NCBI GenBank assembly: GCA_009377755.1
Contig: WHTM01000009.1
Span: 90,632 to 154,631 of the forward strand
Source of the DNA: Hyphomicrobiales bacterium
GTDB taxonomy: Bacteria; Pseudomonadota; Alphaproteobacteria; Rhizobiales; Xanthobacteraceae
Direction of reading: 5' to 3'
Length of the DNA: 64,000 nucleotides
Shown: piece by piece, positions 24,681-33,885 of the stretch
How positions within the stretch are numbered: position 1 is the stretch's first letter
Layout: each line of letters begins with the position of its first letter
Notes under the pieces: model-generated
What the model saw: only the letters and a program-made list of their open reading frames with translations
What the model was told of the DNA's origin: nothing
Databases searched by the model: none
Position numbers and translations under genes: made by a program

Positions 24681-27350
24681 TCAAAAATCCTGTTTCGGGC
24701 AGTTGCCGCCATGCCTGGCTCTCCCTTCGCGAAGTTCGCATTCGAGCCGGTGCCAGTTGGCGCGAACGCAGAGTTGCGCGTCAAGGTAGGCCTGCACCGG
24801 ATGCGACATCCACCAGCTCATCGAGACGAATTCCATCTTGGTTCTGGTCGTGATGAACTGGCGGCACAGCGGATTGCTTTCAGGATTGACGACCTGTTTT
24901 GCCTGCTCGCCGCCGCTGTCGTCCGGAATAAGCTCGTAGACGCGGATCTCGTACAGCCGGTCCTTGCCGCGAACCGCCGGCCGGTTCTCCGACTCGCCGG
25001 CACCGAGCACCGACGTCAGGTAGGCCTCGTGTCCGTCCTCGTGACCGGAGCGGGTCGCCGTCAGGGTGCGAAGGATGGACAGGAAGCCGTCGAACGGCGT
25101 TCGTTCCGCCTCGTCCGGAATAGGCGGTCGGTCCTTGCGCGGCCGCTCGACTTTTTCCGATTTGGTCGGCTCGTTGACGATGCGGATGACGACCGGATCG
25201 AGCTTGAAGTGATAGCGCAGCGCCGCGGCAACGTCGGCGATGGTTGCGAGACCGTCGTTCTCGAAATAGCCGCCGTCGACCACCTTGTCGCGCAAGTTGC
25301 CGGTCCGGTCGCGCAGATTCCCCTGCGGCGAGATGAGCGGGAACCGCGCACTCATGGTCGCCGCCGTCGAGAGGCGGATGTCGATCGGGCGCTCCTCGGG
25401 AATGGCCTCCGCCTTGCCGGCCTGCGCCAGCACGTGCTTCGGATCGGGATCGTCCGGCAACGGCATGCGGCCGAAGTCGTTGAGATCGTATGCAAACGGC
25501 AGCAGCGTTTGATCCTCGTTCTGTTCGCCGTCATAGCGGTCTCCCATCGGGACGTCCGACACGATGATGCGCCGCCCGGTGGAGACCGATGTGCCGTTGA
25601 TGAACAGGAGTGGAATCCACGCCTTGGCCCTTTCCGGCGCCGGATGCCAGCCGAAGCGGCGGCACAGCCCCTTGCCCTCGGTGTCCGGGCAGTTGGCGGG
25701 CGCCTCGTCGCGGGTGATCGCGTGGTAGCGGCGTTCGAAGGCCTGCTCCAGCAGCGCGGCGCGGTCGACCCAATAGGCCTTGCGTGTGATTGGATCGACG
25801 GACGGAAATGCATCGCGGTAGGCAACGCCGATCAACACCGGCGAGAGAAAGTCGCCCGCGAGCAGGAGCTGGAAGCAGTCGCGCCACGAGTAGGTCGGAT
25901 TGGCATACTCCCGCAGCAGGCCGGCGCGGGTCTCCGCGCTGCCACGGATACCGCGGAACCACGCAAGCTGTTCGGCGCGCGCCTGGCACGGCGGCGCATC
26001 GGGCCTGCCGCGCTCGACCGCATCACTCATGGCCGCGCGCATCACGACCGCGCCGAGCGAACTGCCCGACACGGTCGACATCGCGAAGATGCGATTCCGG
26101 ACATTGTCGTACTGGGCGCGGCCTACCGTATCGGTGCCGACATCGATCAGGGCACCAACCACCGTCGCCGTCAGGAATGCCGCCCGGCTGGCGCCGCCGG
26201 AGCCGGCAATCAGGATCGGACGCGGGCAGGTCCTGCCCGACTCGGTCGAGCAGTCGTTCGCGATCCGCCAGCGTGAAACGGCTTCGGACAGACCGATCTG
26301 CCGGGTCTCCCCGGTCGCCGGAGAGACCGCTACACCGTCGGGCTTGAGGGTCCGCACGTCATGGTAGCCGTCGACAAACAGCAGCAGCGCAGCCGAGATC
26401 AGCACCAGCGCCAGAAGGAACGGCGTGTTCTTGCGGTGCGACCACATCGCGATCTCGCCAAGTGCAAGGACGATGCCGCCGAACAGAAGCGGGGCCATCA
26501 TCACGCGCGGAAGTGTCTCCGACACCGCGTGCGGTGCGCTGATGGCCAGCACGAACGCAGTGGTCACGGCGACCGCGAGGCTGGCCAGAATGAGCCGCCA
26601 CACATCACGCAGATCGTCGAACTGAAAGAACGCCGGCCGCAACGGCACCGGAAGCAGCGACGCCAGCAGGATCGGCTCTTCGCCGCCCGCCTGACCGGCA
26701 GCCGTCAGCAACCGGGCCCTCAGCGGCCGGCGTCCCCAGACGGCCAGCAGATAGACGGCGGCAGTTGCGATGGTCGCGATCCAGAGGCGATCCGCAAGCC
26801 GAACCGCTTCCGCCGCCTCGACGAGCCCGGCTTTCGCGGCTTCGAGGTTGGCATGCGCGCGGTGGATCGCCAGCACCACCCAGCCGAAAACGGCGAGCCC
26901 GAGCAGCCGCGGAATAAGCAGAGCGGGATCGTGATAGAGCGCGCGAAGTTCGGCACGCCGGAGATCGCCGAGTGCGCCTGGACAATGGGCATCCGCGACC
27001 CAGTCGTCGTTCAGCAACGCCCGCCGCGCCGACGCGTGGACGATCAGTGCCCAGGTGAACAGGAGCAGAAAGAAGAGCCCCCATTGCAGGGTGCTGAGCC
27101 CGAGGTCCGCGAACAGATCACGCGCCTGCGCGGTGCCCGCCAGCAATGCCCCGCCGCCGAGCGCGCTGATCGCCGCGATCCGGCTGACCCAGAGAACACG
27201 CGCCCACCGCCAGGCGGCCCGGCAGAACGACGCGGCATTTCTGCGCCAGCATCCTGGGCTCACCAGGCAGGCGCCGGCCCGCCGCAGCCAGGCGAGCAAC
27301 CACGCCAATCCGTGCATGATCCACTGCCGGCCCGAGTCGATGATCGACAT
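24681..27350 (-). CDS. Membrane-anchored patatin-like phospholipase
   Basis: 889 residues. The first 350 residues hold multiple membrane spans (WGLFFLLLFTWALIVHASARR, LIPRLLGLAVFGWVVLAI, LWIATIATAAVYLLAVWG, and more). The patatin domain follows: oxyanion-type loop ILIAGSGGASRAAFL near 375-393, nucleophile elbow STVSGSSLGA with GSSLG near 427-431, and the DGG dyad (VVDGGYFENDG) near 690. The three elements in this order match the Ser-Asp patatin acyl hydrolases, so a membrane-bound lipid hydrolase is likely. The N-terminal membrane part is unusual for patatins. It stands alone, with the disrupted GHR gene starting beyond its own promoter. Confidence 0.78.
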   Translation of the reverse strand: MSIIDSGRQWIMHGLAWLLAWLRRAGACLVSPGCWRRNAASFCRAAWRWARVLWVSRIAAISALGGGALLAGTAQARDLFADLGLSTLQWGLFFLLLFTWALIVHASARRALLNDDWVADAHCPGALGDLRRAELRALYHDPALLIPRLLGLAVFGWVVLAIHRAHANLEAAKAGLVEAAEAVRLADRLWIATIATAAVYLLAVWGRRPLRARLLTAAGQAGGEEPILLASLLPVPLRPAFFQFDDLRDVWRLILASLAVAVTTAFVLAISAPHAVSETLPRVMMAPLLFGGIVLALGEIAMWSHRKNTPFLLALVLISAALLLFVDGYHDVRTLKPDGVAVSPATGETRQIGLSEAVSRWRIANDCSTESGRTCPRPILIAGSGGASRAAFLTATVVGALIDVGTDTVGRAQYDNVRNRIFAMSTVSGSSLGAVVMRAAMSDAVERGRPDAPPCQARAEQLAWFRGIRGSAETRAGLLREYANPTYSWRDCFQLLLAGDFLSPVLIGVAYRDAFPSVDPITRKAYWVDRAALLEQAFERRYHAITRDEAPANCPDTEGKGLCRRFGWHPAPERAKAWIPLLFINGTSVSTGRRIIVSDVPMGDRYDGEQNEDQTLLPFAYDLNDFGRMPLPDDPDPKHVLAQAGKAEAIPEERPIDIRLSTAATMSARFPLISPQGNLRDRTGNLRDKVVDGGYFENDGLATIADVAAALRYHFKLDPVVIRIVNEPTKSEKVERPRKDRPPIPDEAERTPFDGFLSILRTLTATRSGHEDGHEAYLTSVLGAGESENRPAVRGKDRLYEIRVYELIPDDSGGEQAKQVVNPESNPLCRQFITTRTKMEFVSMSWWMSHPVQAYLDAQLCVRANWHRLECELREGRARHGGNCPKQDF

Positions 27351-27434
27351 GCGATCCCCCCGCGCCCTGACGACAGCGCGCCGGGGCGGACAACAACCTA
27401 CAATTGCAACAGAGCCATTCCATAAAGATCAAGC

Positions 27435-27449
27435 GAACTTCGGATTCGG
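27435..27449. repeat. Short repeat shared with 53671-53685
   Basis: GAACTTCGGATTCGG is identical at 27435-27449 and 53671-53685; related GAACTTCTGAAC sequences occur at 14166 and 31645. All lie close to gene ends in non-coding DNA. Confidence 0.6.
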
Positions 27450-27473
27450 GGCACAGTCGGCGTCGTGGCCACG

Positions 27474-28451
27474 CTAAGCCGCGAGCCGCGCGCGGTCATG
27501 CGGTGCGTCGTAGGTCACGGGCGTACCCTTCGGAATGATGCCGGTCGGGTTGACCCTGGGGTTGGACCAATAGCCGCGAATATAGTAGCGCGCGTTCACC
27601 GTGCCGGCGACGCCGGGCACCTGGTACAAACTCGCGCATGTAGTTGTTGAGGTTCGGATAGTCGGCGAGCCGCTGCCGATTGCACTTGAACAGCGAGAAA
27701 TAGACGACGTCGAAGCGCAGCAGTGTCGGGAACAGGCGCCAGTCGGCTTCCGTGATCTGCCGCCCGACAAGGTAGCGTTGCCGACCGAGCCGCGCTTCCA
27801 ACTCGTCGAGCGCCGCGAACAGATTCGCGTAAGCCCCATCGTAGCTCTCCTGCGACTTGGCGAAACCGCAGCGATAGACGCCGTTGTTGACATTGGCATA
27901 GACGAAATCATTGACCTTATCGATCTCGGCGCGCAGCGGCGCCGGGTAGAAATCCACATCGTTGCCGGCGACGCTGGCGAACTCGCTGTTGAGCATGCGG
28001 ATGATTTCCGACGACTCGTTGTTGACCACTCGCTTCTCGGTCTTGTCCCACAGTGTCGGCACGTGACCTTGCCGGTGTAGCGCGGGTTGCTCGCGCTGTA
28101 CGCTTGATGCAGATAGCGGAAGCCGTTGATCGTGTCGGGAATGCAATCCGGACACGTCGGATCGTTGTCGAACTCCCAGCCGTTGATGCGCCTACCGGGA
28201 ATGGCGTGTGTGATGCTGATCGCGCTCTCGAGCCCTTTGAGCACGCGATAGATCATGGTCCGGTGCGCCCAGGGACAGTTGTGCGCCACGTAGAGGTGAT
28301 AGCGTCCCGCTTCGGCCGGAAAGCCCGACGATCCGTCCTTGCTGACGCGGTCGCGGAAGCGACTGTCGACGCGGGCGAAAGCGCCGTCCTTGGCCATTTC
28401 GGCCGGCGGATTGTCCTGCGGATGCCATTGCCCGTCGATCAGCATGCCCAT
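27474..28451 (-). pseudogene. Glutathionyl-hydroquinone reductase with two compensating frameshifts
   Basis: Homologous to the Ecm4/YqjG glutathione S-transferase family, which reduces glutathionyl-hydroquinones. The first part reads YHLYVAHNCPWAHRTMIYR, carrying the catalytic cysteine, in one frame. Near 28062 a base is missing: the family sequence KVTVPTLWDK continues only in the next frame (NNESSEIIRMLNSEF). Near 27628-27630 an extra A on the plus strand moves the frame back, giving PGVAGTVNARYYIRGYWSNP. Both shifts fall in otherwise well-conserved sequence. Either the gene is inactivated or the window carries sequencing errors. The start is the ATG at 28451 after GGAAGGAGCCACCC. Confidence 0.8.
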
Positions 28452-28596
28452 GGGTGGCTCCTTCCATTCGCATCCGGAACGTTGCCATAGGGAGACTGAG
28501 GACGGCAACCTTTCGGCCGTCGATTGGAGCCACGCGCGATCACTGCTACAGCGACGACGGCAGCGCCAGCGGAAGCCCAGCACAAGGCGGAAAAAC

Positions 28597-29739
28597 ATGC
28601 GCAGAAGCAGCGAGAGAATCCTCACCACCCATGTCGGCAACCTGCCCGGGCGGCATGAATTTTCCGGCGACGTCTGGCAGGACGAGCGCCGCTTGCGCGA
28701 GGCCGTCGCGAGCATCGTCAAGCTTCAGTTGGACACCGGCCTCGACGTCATCAACGAGGGCGAGTTCACCAAGGGCGGCGACTGGCTCACCTATATCGAC
28801 GGCCGGCTCGGCGGCTTCAAGGTGTGCTCGACGGAAGGCGAAGTTCCGATCGTCGCGCAGGGCAGGGACCGTGAAGTGTTCGCCGACTTCTACAAGGACG
28901 CGACCGCGCGCGGCACGCTGTTCTACGCGCCGACCCACATCTCGCCCGGCCGTCGGAAGAACTGGCTGTGCACCGGGCCGATCACCTATCAGGCGCAGGT
29001 CCCGCTGCACCGCGAGCTCGACGTGTTCCGGTCAGCCCCACCTGCCGGTGCCGAGCTGTTCTTCACCACCACCGCGCCGGCGAGTTTCGAGCCTTATCAC
29101 CGCAACGCGTACTACCGCAGCGAGGAGGAGTTCGTATTCGCCTTCGCCGAGGCGATGCGCACCGAATACGAAATGATCGCCGCGGCAGGTTTCTTGGTTC
29201 AGGTCGACGATGCTTGGCTGGTGGCGCTGTGGGACCGCATCGGCATCGCGATGGGACTGGAGAATTTCCGCAAGCGCAGCCTGCTGCGCGTCGAGGCGCT
29301 CAACCACGCGCTCGCCAACGTGCCGGAGGACAAGGTCCGTTACCACCTGTGCTGGGGCAGTTGGCACGGACCGCACGCCTTCGACATTCCGCTCGCCGAC
29401 GTGGTCGACATCATGCTGCGGGTGAAGGCCCAAGCGTATCTGATCGAGGGCGCGAACGCGCGCCATGAACACGAACACGCCGTCTGGGAAACGGTGCGCC
29501 TGCCGGAGGGGAAGATTCTCGTACCGGGCGTGGTGACCCATTCGACCGACGTGATCGAGCACCCGATGCTGGTGGCACAGCGCATCCAGCGTTTCGCCAA
29601 GCTGGTCGGCAAGGAGAACGTGATCGCCGGCGCCGACTGCGGCTTCGGTGACCGCAGCCACCCACAGATTGCCTGGGCGAAGCTGAAGTCGCTGGTTGAC
29701 GGGGCGGAGATGGCGTCGAAAGCGCTATGGAAGCACTAA
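28597..29739 (+). CDS. MetE-like (cobalamin-independent methionine synthase C-terminal) protein
   Basis: 380 residues resembling the C-terminal catalytic domain of MetE and the standalone methyl-transferase-type archaeal-style homologues. Segments include ILTTHVGNLPGRHEF, GLDVINEGEFTKGGDW, the zinc-site histidine region WGSWHGPHAF and the cysteine in GADCGFGDRSHPQIAW. It probably transfers a methyl group from a small donor rather than from folyl-polyglutamate. ATG at 28597 follows GGCGG. It is divergent from the disrupted GHR gene, 145 bp away. Confidence 0.82.
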   Translation: MRRSSERILTTHVGNLPGRHEFSGDVWQDERRLREAVASIVKLQLDTGLDVINEGEFTKGGDWLTYIDGRLGGFKVCSTEGEVPIVAQGRDREVFADFYKDATARGTLFYAPTHISPGRRKNWLCTGPITYQAQVPLHRELDVFRSAPPAGAELFFTTTAPASFEPYHRNAYYRSEEEFVFAFAEAMRTEYEMIAAAGFLVQVDDAWLVALWDRIGIAMGLENFRKRSLLRVEALNHALANVPEDKVRYHLCWGSWHGPHAFDIPLADVVDIMLRVKAQAYLIEGANARHEHEHAVWETVRLPEGKILVPGVVTHSTDVIEHPMLVAQRIQRFAKLVGKENVIAGADCGFGDRSHPQIAWAKLKSLVDGAEMASKALWKH

Positions 29740-29803
29740 GATTCCGTAGCGTCGGTTAAGCGCAGCAAAGCTCACCCTTGAAGAAAACGCCGAGTCGCCC
29801 GCC

Positions 29804-30649
29804 TCAATCCCAGGCGCCGACGCGCCCCATCGCGTTGGCGATGCGGCCGTTGGCGCGCTTGAGCGCGGCAATGCGCGCCATCTCGGGCTCGCTCAGCGTG
29901 AAGTCGAACACCTGAAAGTTCTCCGCGATGCGCTGCGGGTTCGACGAGCGCGGGATCGGGATGATGTCGCCGTGCTGGACCAGCCACCGCAGCGCGACCT
30001 GCGCGATCGTGCGGCCCTTGCTGCACGCGATCTCGGCGAGGACGGAATCGCCGAACAGCCGTCCGCGGCCGAGCGGGCAGTAGGCGGTGACGATCATTCC
30101 GTGGCGGCGGCATGCGGCCAGGAGCTTGGTCTGGTCGAGATAGGGATGAACCTCGATCTGGTTGGTGACCAGCGGCTCTTGGTAAAGCTCTTGGCAAAGC
30201 GAGATCGCCTGATCGAGCAGCACCGTCGTGAAATTCGCCACGCCGATGTGGCGCGTCAGTCCCTGCCGCTTCATCTTCACCAGCGCGCCGATGGTTTCCT
30301 TCAGCGGGATGTCCGGGTTCGGCCAGTGGATCAGCAGCAGATCGACCTGGTCGACGCGGAGCGTCCGCAGGCTCTCGTTGGTGGAGCGCTCGAAATCGTC
30401 GGCGCGCAGATATTCGTGCGAGACCTTGGTGGTGAGGAAAATATCGCCGCGCGGCATGCCGGAGGCGCGGATGCCGTCGCCGACGCCGCGTTCGGTGCCG
30501 TATTTCCAGGCGGTGTCGATGTGGCGGTAGCCGGCCTCGAGCGCCGCCGCGACGGCTTCCGCCGCGCGGCCGCCGAGCATCGAGGTGCCGAAGCCGATGG
30601 CGGGGATCGCGGCGCCGTGGGCGGTGAGGATGGGGGAGGATGATTCCAT
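29804..30649 (-). CDS. Aldo/keto reductase
   Basis: 281-residue TIM-barrel NADPH-dependent oxidoreductase of the 2,5-diketo-D-gluconate reductase type. The catalytic tetrad positions are visible: HIDTAWKYGTE (Asp, Tyr), LTTKVSHEYL (Lys) and LLLIHWPNPD (His). The cofactor-binding C-terminus reads IPIPRSSNPQRIAENFQVF. Substrate unknown. The upstream region carries a palindromic repeat (30691-30785). It is convergent with the MetE-like gene, 64 bp between stops. Confidence 0.88.
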   Translation of the reverse strand: MESSSPILTAHGAAIPAIGFGTSMLGGRAAEAVAAALEAGYRHIDTAWKYGTERGVGDGIRASGMPRGDIFLTTKVSHEYLRADDFERSTNESLRTLRVDQVDLLLIHWPNPDIPLKETIGALVKMKRQGLTRHIGVANFTTVLLDQAISLCQELYQEPLVTNQIEVHPYLDQTKLLAACRRHGMIVTAYCPLGRGRLFGDSVLAEIACSKGRTIAQVALRWLVQHGDIIPIPRSSNPQRIAENFQVFDFTLSEPEMARIAALKRANGRIANAMGRVGAWD

Positions 30650-30690
30650 CGCAAGAACAATGAATGCTGTCTGCCCAAATTTCCAGAGCC

Positions 30691-30785
30691 GTCATCCCCG
30701 CGAATGCGGGGGAACCAGTACGCCGTGCGGTAGCGGGTCGCGGCAAGCGCCTCGGATTACTGGGTCCCGCCTTCGCGGGGACGAC
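30691..30785. repeat. Palindromic intergenic repeat (CCCGCGAATGCGGG family)
   Basis: GTCATCCCCGCGAATGCGGG with ACCAGTACGCCG on one side and ATTACTGGGTCCCGCC-TTCGCGGGGACGAC on the other form a long hairpin upstream of the aldo/keto reductase gene. A degenerate copy lies at 56232-56340. Confidence 0.75.
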
Positions 30786-30810
30786 ACCGAGCCCTGCGGG
30801 GCGCCCCACC

Positions 30811-30841
30811 CGAGGGGCGTCTCATGAGCGTCGCGAGACGT
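30811..30841. repeat. 31-bp repeat, exact inverted copy at 42197-42227
   Basis: Starts CGAGGGGCGTCTCATGAGCG and its complete reverse complement, identical over 31 bp, is found at 42197-42227. The repeat is itself partly palindromic (CTCATGAG core). It lies between the aldo/keto reductase promoter region and the PilZ gene tail. Confidence 0.8.
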
Positions 30842-30939
30842 CACCTCGCGCGCCGCGTGTCCCTCTCCCCTGCGGCCCCTTGAGGGAGAGGGGACTCATG
30901 GTGAGACCTTGCGAAGTCACCAGCCGCTACCGCCGCCGC

Positions 30940-31557
30940 CTATTCCGCACTCATGTTGTCTTCGAGGAAGTCCGGATGCTGCAGCCGGGTGAACTCGATC
31001 GCGAAGCCTTCGTCGAGATAGCGGACCACGCGGCCCGTCACCTTGCCGACGGTCACCAGCGCGCCGATCGGCGGCCGCTGGTCGGTGGCGATGCCGGCGC
31101 CCGATTCCGACATGTCGATAATGCGGCACGAGAGATTGACGCCGTTCGGCATCACCAGCCGCGCCGCCGACTTGCGCGGCGTGAAGCGGCCGTGGCGGCG
31201 ATCTTCCGGCATGTTGAGGATGTGCCGGTTGGCGAGCCAGGTGAGCTGCGCGGCGAGCTTGTCGCGTTTGCGCGCAGTCGCCGAGATCGTCATGGCGAAT
31301 CCATTCTCGAACGTGCGCGTAACGACTCCCTCAAGCCGGCCGAGGTGGTCCACATAGGCTACCACGCGTTCGCTGATCGCGCCCGCGACCGGCGCAACCA
31401 GCGCCATGCCGCCCGGCGACATGTCGGAGACCTGGCAGGGAAATTCGCGCCGGTCCGCCAGCATGTAGCGGCCGAGCAGATTGACGCGCACGCGCTGGAA
31501 GCGCCGCCGCTCGTCGGTCAGCGGGAACAGCCTGGATTTCGATTGTGGTAGAGCCAC
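30940..31557 (-). CDS. Tandem PilZ-domain protein
   Basis: 205 residues with two PilZ-type units. The first has RRRFQRVRVNLLGRYML followed by VSDMSPGGMAL (the D/N-x-S-x2-G motif). The second has RFTPRKSAARLVM and IIDMSESGAGIAT. PilZ domains bind cyclic di-GMP, so this is a probable effector. Start is GTG at 31557, with no strong Shine-Dalgarno site. Several GGDEF and EAL proteins elsewhere in the window make this connection meaningful, but its target is unknown. Confidence 0.88.
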   Translation of the reverse strand: MALPQSKSRLFPLTDERRRFQRVRVNLLGRYMLADRREFPCQVSDMSPGGMALVAPVAGAISERVVAYVDHLGRLEGVVTRTFENGFAMTISATARKRDKLAAQLTWLANRHILNMPEDRRHGRFTPRKSAARLVMPNGVNLSCRIIDMSESGAGIATDQRPPIGALVTVGKVTGRVVRYLDEGFAIEFTRLQHPDFLEDNMSAE

Positions 31558-31644
31558 GCCGCAGGACCTGTCGTCAGGTGGTCCGCCAGCCTAGCCGCCG
31601 ACGCTTAATGGTCCGTTAGCCGTTTGCCCGGAATGCGGCGGGGC

Positions 31645-31667
31645 GAACTTCTGAACTACCACACTAA
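31645..31667. repeat. Short repeat, near copy of 14166-14188
   Basis: GAACTTCTGAACTACCACAC at 31645 extends into TAA and differs by one base over 23 bp from the right arm region at 14166-14188. Both end within a few bases of the stop codon of a minus-strand gene. The related 53671-53700 segment has the same placement. Confidence 0.7.
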
Positions 31668-31668
31668 A

Positions 31669-32253
31669 TTAGCGTCGGCCGCCGTCATATACGACGAAGC
31701 CGTGGAGCAGCCGCCCGGCGCGATGCGGCAGCGGCAGCGGCGATGCGCCGGCGGGCTCGTCCGTGAGCCCGGTGTGCCGCAGGCTTCCGAGCGAGAGCGC
31801 CGCGACAGAGATCGACCCCAGCCAGTAGGGCGGGGTCACCGGTGCCAGCACGCCGATCATGCGCGTATCGGTGCGTCCGTGATGACGCAGCGGCAGCAGC
31901 AGCAGTTCGAGCTCCGCCGCGCTGCCATCGTCGGTATGTGCGATTACGCCGGCGATGGTCGCCATCAATTCGTTGCGGACGATGCCGATCAGGTCGTCGA
32001 TCTGACCACGGCTGCCGTGGCTGAACAGGCCGGTGAAGTCCTCGCCTTTGAGCTCGCGGCAGAATAGGGCGCAGACGCGGGTTCCGGCGAGGCGGACAGC
32101 GAGATCGCCGGCCGGATGGCTGCCGAGTAGGAAGGTATCGGCCAGTACGTGCCGGATATCGGTCGGATCGATCTCCGCACGCTCCGGTGCGAGGCGCGTC
32201 CCCCGGCTATCGTTCCAGTAATCATAGAGGTCCCTGGTGGAGGCATGCTTCAT
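31669..32253 (-). CDS. PAS-domain protein (PAS_5 type)
   Basis: 194 residues, ATG at 32253. It matches the alphaproteobacterial PAS_5 group: opening LYDYWNDSRGTRLAPERAEI-DPTDIRHVLADTF, then AVRLAGTRVCALFCRELKGE and LELLLLPLRHHGRTDTRMIG. No output domain follows. It presumably senses a ligand or protein partner. It is divergent from the rhomboid protease gene with 233 bp between starts. Confidence 0.82.
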   Translation of the reverse strand: MKHASTRDLYDYWNDSRGTRLAPERAEIDPTDIRHVLADTFLLGSHPAGDLAVRLAGTRVCALFCRELKGEDFTGLFSHGSRGQIDDLIGIVRNELMATIAGVIAHTDDGSAAELELLLLPLRHHGRTDTRMIGVLAPVTPPYWLGSISVAALSLGSLRHTGLTDEPAGASPLPLPHRAGRLLHGFVVYDGGRR

Positions 32254-32486
32254 GGCCGCTGATCTCGTCCTTGGACACATCATCTGCCCCATCCGTCCCG
32301 CATTGGGACGGATGGGGATGGGTCTTGCTCGGCGCGAAGACAAGGGAGCAGGGCGCATGCCTGCGGCCGCGGATGGGCGGCGGAGGGGCGGGGTAAAATG
32401 CAGTTAAGGTTATCGGCGGCGCGTGGTTGCAGTGTTGCGAAGGCGGGTTCGGGGGCATATTTCGGACAACGCGATCAGGTCGACCG

Positions 32487-33230
32487 GTGAACCAGACGTC
32501 CGAACCCATTTTCAACGTGCCGCCGGTCGTGATCGGGACGATTGTCGTTCTGGCACTGATCCACGGCCTGCGTGTGTGGCTGCTGCCGCCCTTTGCCGAG
32601 CATGAATTCATCCTGCTATTTGCGTTCATTCCGGCCCGATACGATCCGTCTTTCGTGCTGCCGGGCGGGCTCCCCGGCGCGACCGGCGCGGAGATCTGGA
32701 CGTTCGTCACCTATGCGCTGATCCACGCCGATGCGCTGCATCTCGGTTTGAACGCGTTGTGGCTGCTGCCGTTCGGCAGCGCGCTCGCGCGCCGGCTGGG
32801 GGCCGGGCGGTTTCTTGCCTTCTTGGTGGTGACCGCGGCGGCGGGGTCGGGCGCCCACCTCGCGATGCATTTCGGCGAGACCTATCCGATGGTCGGCGCT
32901 TCGGCGGCGATCTCCGGCACCATGGCGGCCGCCATGCGCTTTGCCTTCCAGCGCGGGGGTCCGCTCAGCGCCTGGCATTCCCGGGATAACGCCGCCTACC
33001 ACGTGCCGGCCGTGTCGTTGCTCGGCGCTCTGCGCGACCCGCGGTTTCTCGCGTTCGTCGCCGTCTGGTTCGGCATCAATGCGGTTTTCGGACTGGGCGG
33101 GCTGCAGCTTGACAACGGGCAGACGGTAGCCTGGGAAGCGCATATCGGCGGCTTCGTGGCCGGTCTGCTGCTGTTCTCACTGTTCGATCCGGTCGAGCGG
33201 CGGCGCAGCTACTCGGACACGCAGTACTAA
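32487..33230 (+). CDS. Rhomboid-family intramembrane serine protease
   Basis: 247 residues from a GTG at 32487; no ATG is available in this frame, and earlier non-ATG codons precede a non-conserved lead. At least six membrane spans. The nucleophile motif GASAAISG (137-144) has Ser139 in G-x-S, and the catalytic histidine is His219 in WEAHIGG. TYALIHADALHLGLNALWL carries the conserved HxxxN-like loop. It cleaves membrane proteins within the bilayer; substrate unknown. Confidence 0.9.
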   Translation: MNQTSEPIFNVPPVVIGTIVVLALIHGLRVWLLPPFAEHEFILLFAFIPARYDPSFVLPGGLPGATGAEIWTFVTYALIHADALHLGLNALWLLPFGSALARRLGAGRFLAFLVVTAAAGSGAHLAMHFGETYPMVGASAAISGTMAAAMRFAFQRGGPLSAWHSRDNAAYHVPAVSLLGALRDPRFLAFVAVWFGINAVFGLGGLQLDNGQTVAWEAHIGGFVAGLLLFSLFDPVERRRSYSDTQY

Positions 33231-33406
33231 CCAATCCGCCATTCCCTGACGTGCGGCCATTCGAAAGCCGGAATCGGCGTAGAATCTTCGATTTCTGCCG
33301 CGTTCTCGGCAACCCAGCCATGCTGCGGCCCGCTGACGGGAACCCGGTACCCGCACCCTTGTTGAAGTCTCGCCCGTCAGAGGCGAGGAGACTCCGGGAG
33401 GCCGCC

Positions 33407-33838
33407 ATGACCGTCAAAGCCATATTGAAGGCCAAGGGCTCCGACGTTGTCACCATCGAGCCCAGCGCCACCATCGCCGCGGCCGTGAAGCGGTTGGCCG
33501 AGCATCGGATCGGAGCGCTGGTCGTCCATGGTCCCGACAAGCGTGTGGTCGGCATCATCTCGGAGCGCGATATCGTGTTCGTGCTGGCCGAGCGTGGGGC
33601 CGGCATCCTCGGCGACCCGGTCAGCCAGGTCATGACCCGGAAGGTCGTGAGTTGCGGTCTGGCGGAAACGGTTTCGTCCGTGATGGAGCGCATGACGGCC
33701 GGCAAGTTCCGGCATGTGCCCGTGATCGAAGAAAATCGGCTGGCCGGGATCATCTCGATCGGCGACGTGGTCAAGCACCGGCTGGGCGAGATCGAAAGAG
33801 AGACCGCCGCATTGCGCGACTACATTCTGACGGCGTGA
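33407..33838 (+). CDS. Two-CBS-domain protein
   Basis: 143 residues with a CBS pair: the first unit has VVTIEPSATIAAAVKRLAEH and GALVVHGPDKRVVGIISERD, the second VVSCGLAETVSSVMERM and HVPVIEENRLAGIISIGDVV. CBS pairs bind adenosyl nucleotides and usually regulate partner proteins. No fused domain is present. ATG at 33407 follows CGGGAGGCCGCC. It lies 176 bp downstream of the rhomboid gene. Confidence 0.92.
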   Translation: MTVKAILKAKGSDVVTIEPSATIAAAVKRLAEHRIGALVVHGPDKRVVGIISERDIVFVLAERGAGILGDPVSQVMTRKVVSCGLAETVSSVMERMTAGKFRHVPVIEENRLAGIISIGDVVKHRLGEIERETAALRDYILTA

Positions 33839-33885
33839 TGCGGCCAGCAGTGGCGCATGATCTTTTTCGCAAAGCGATCACGCGG

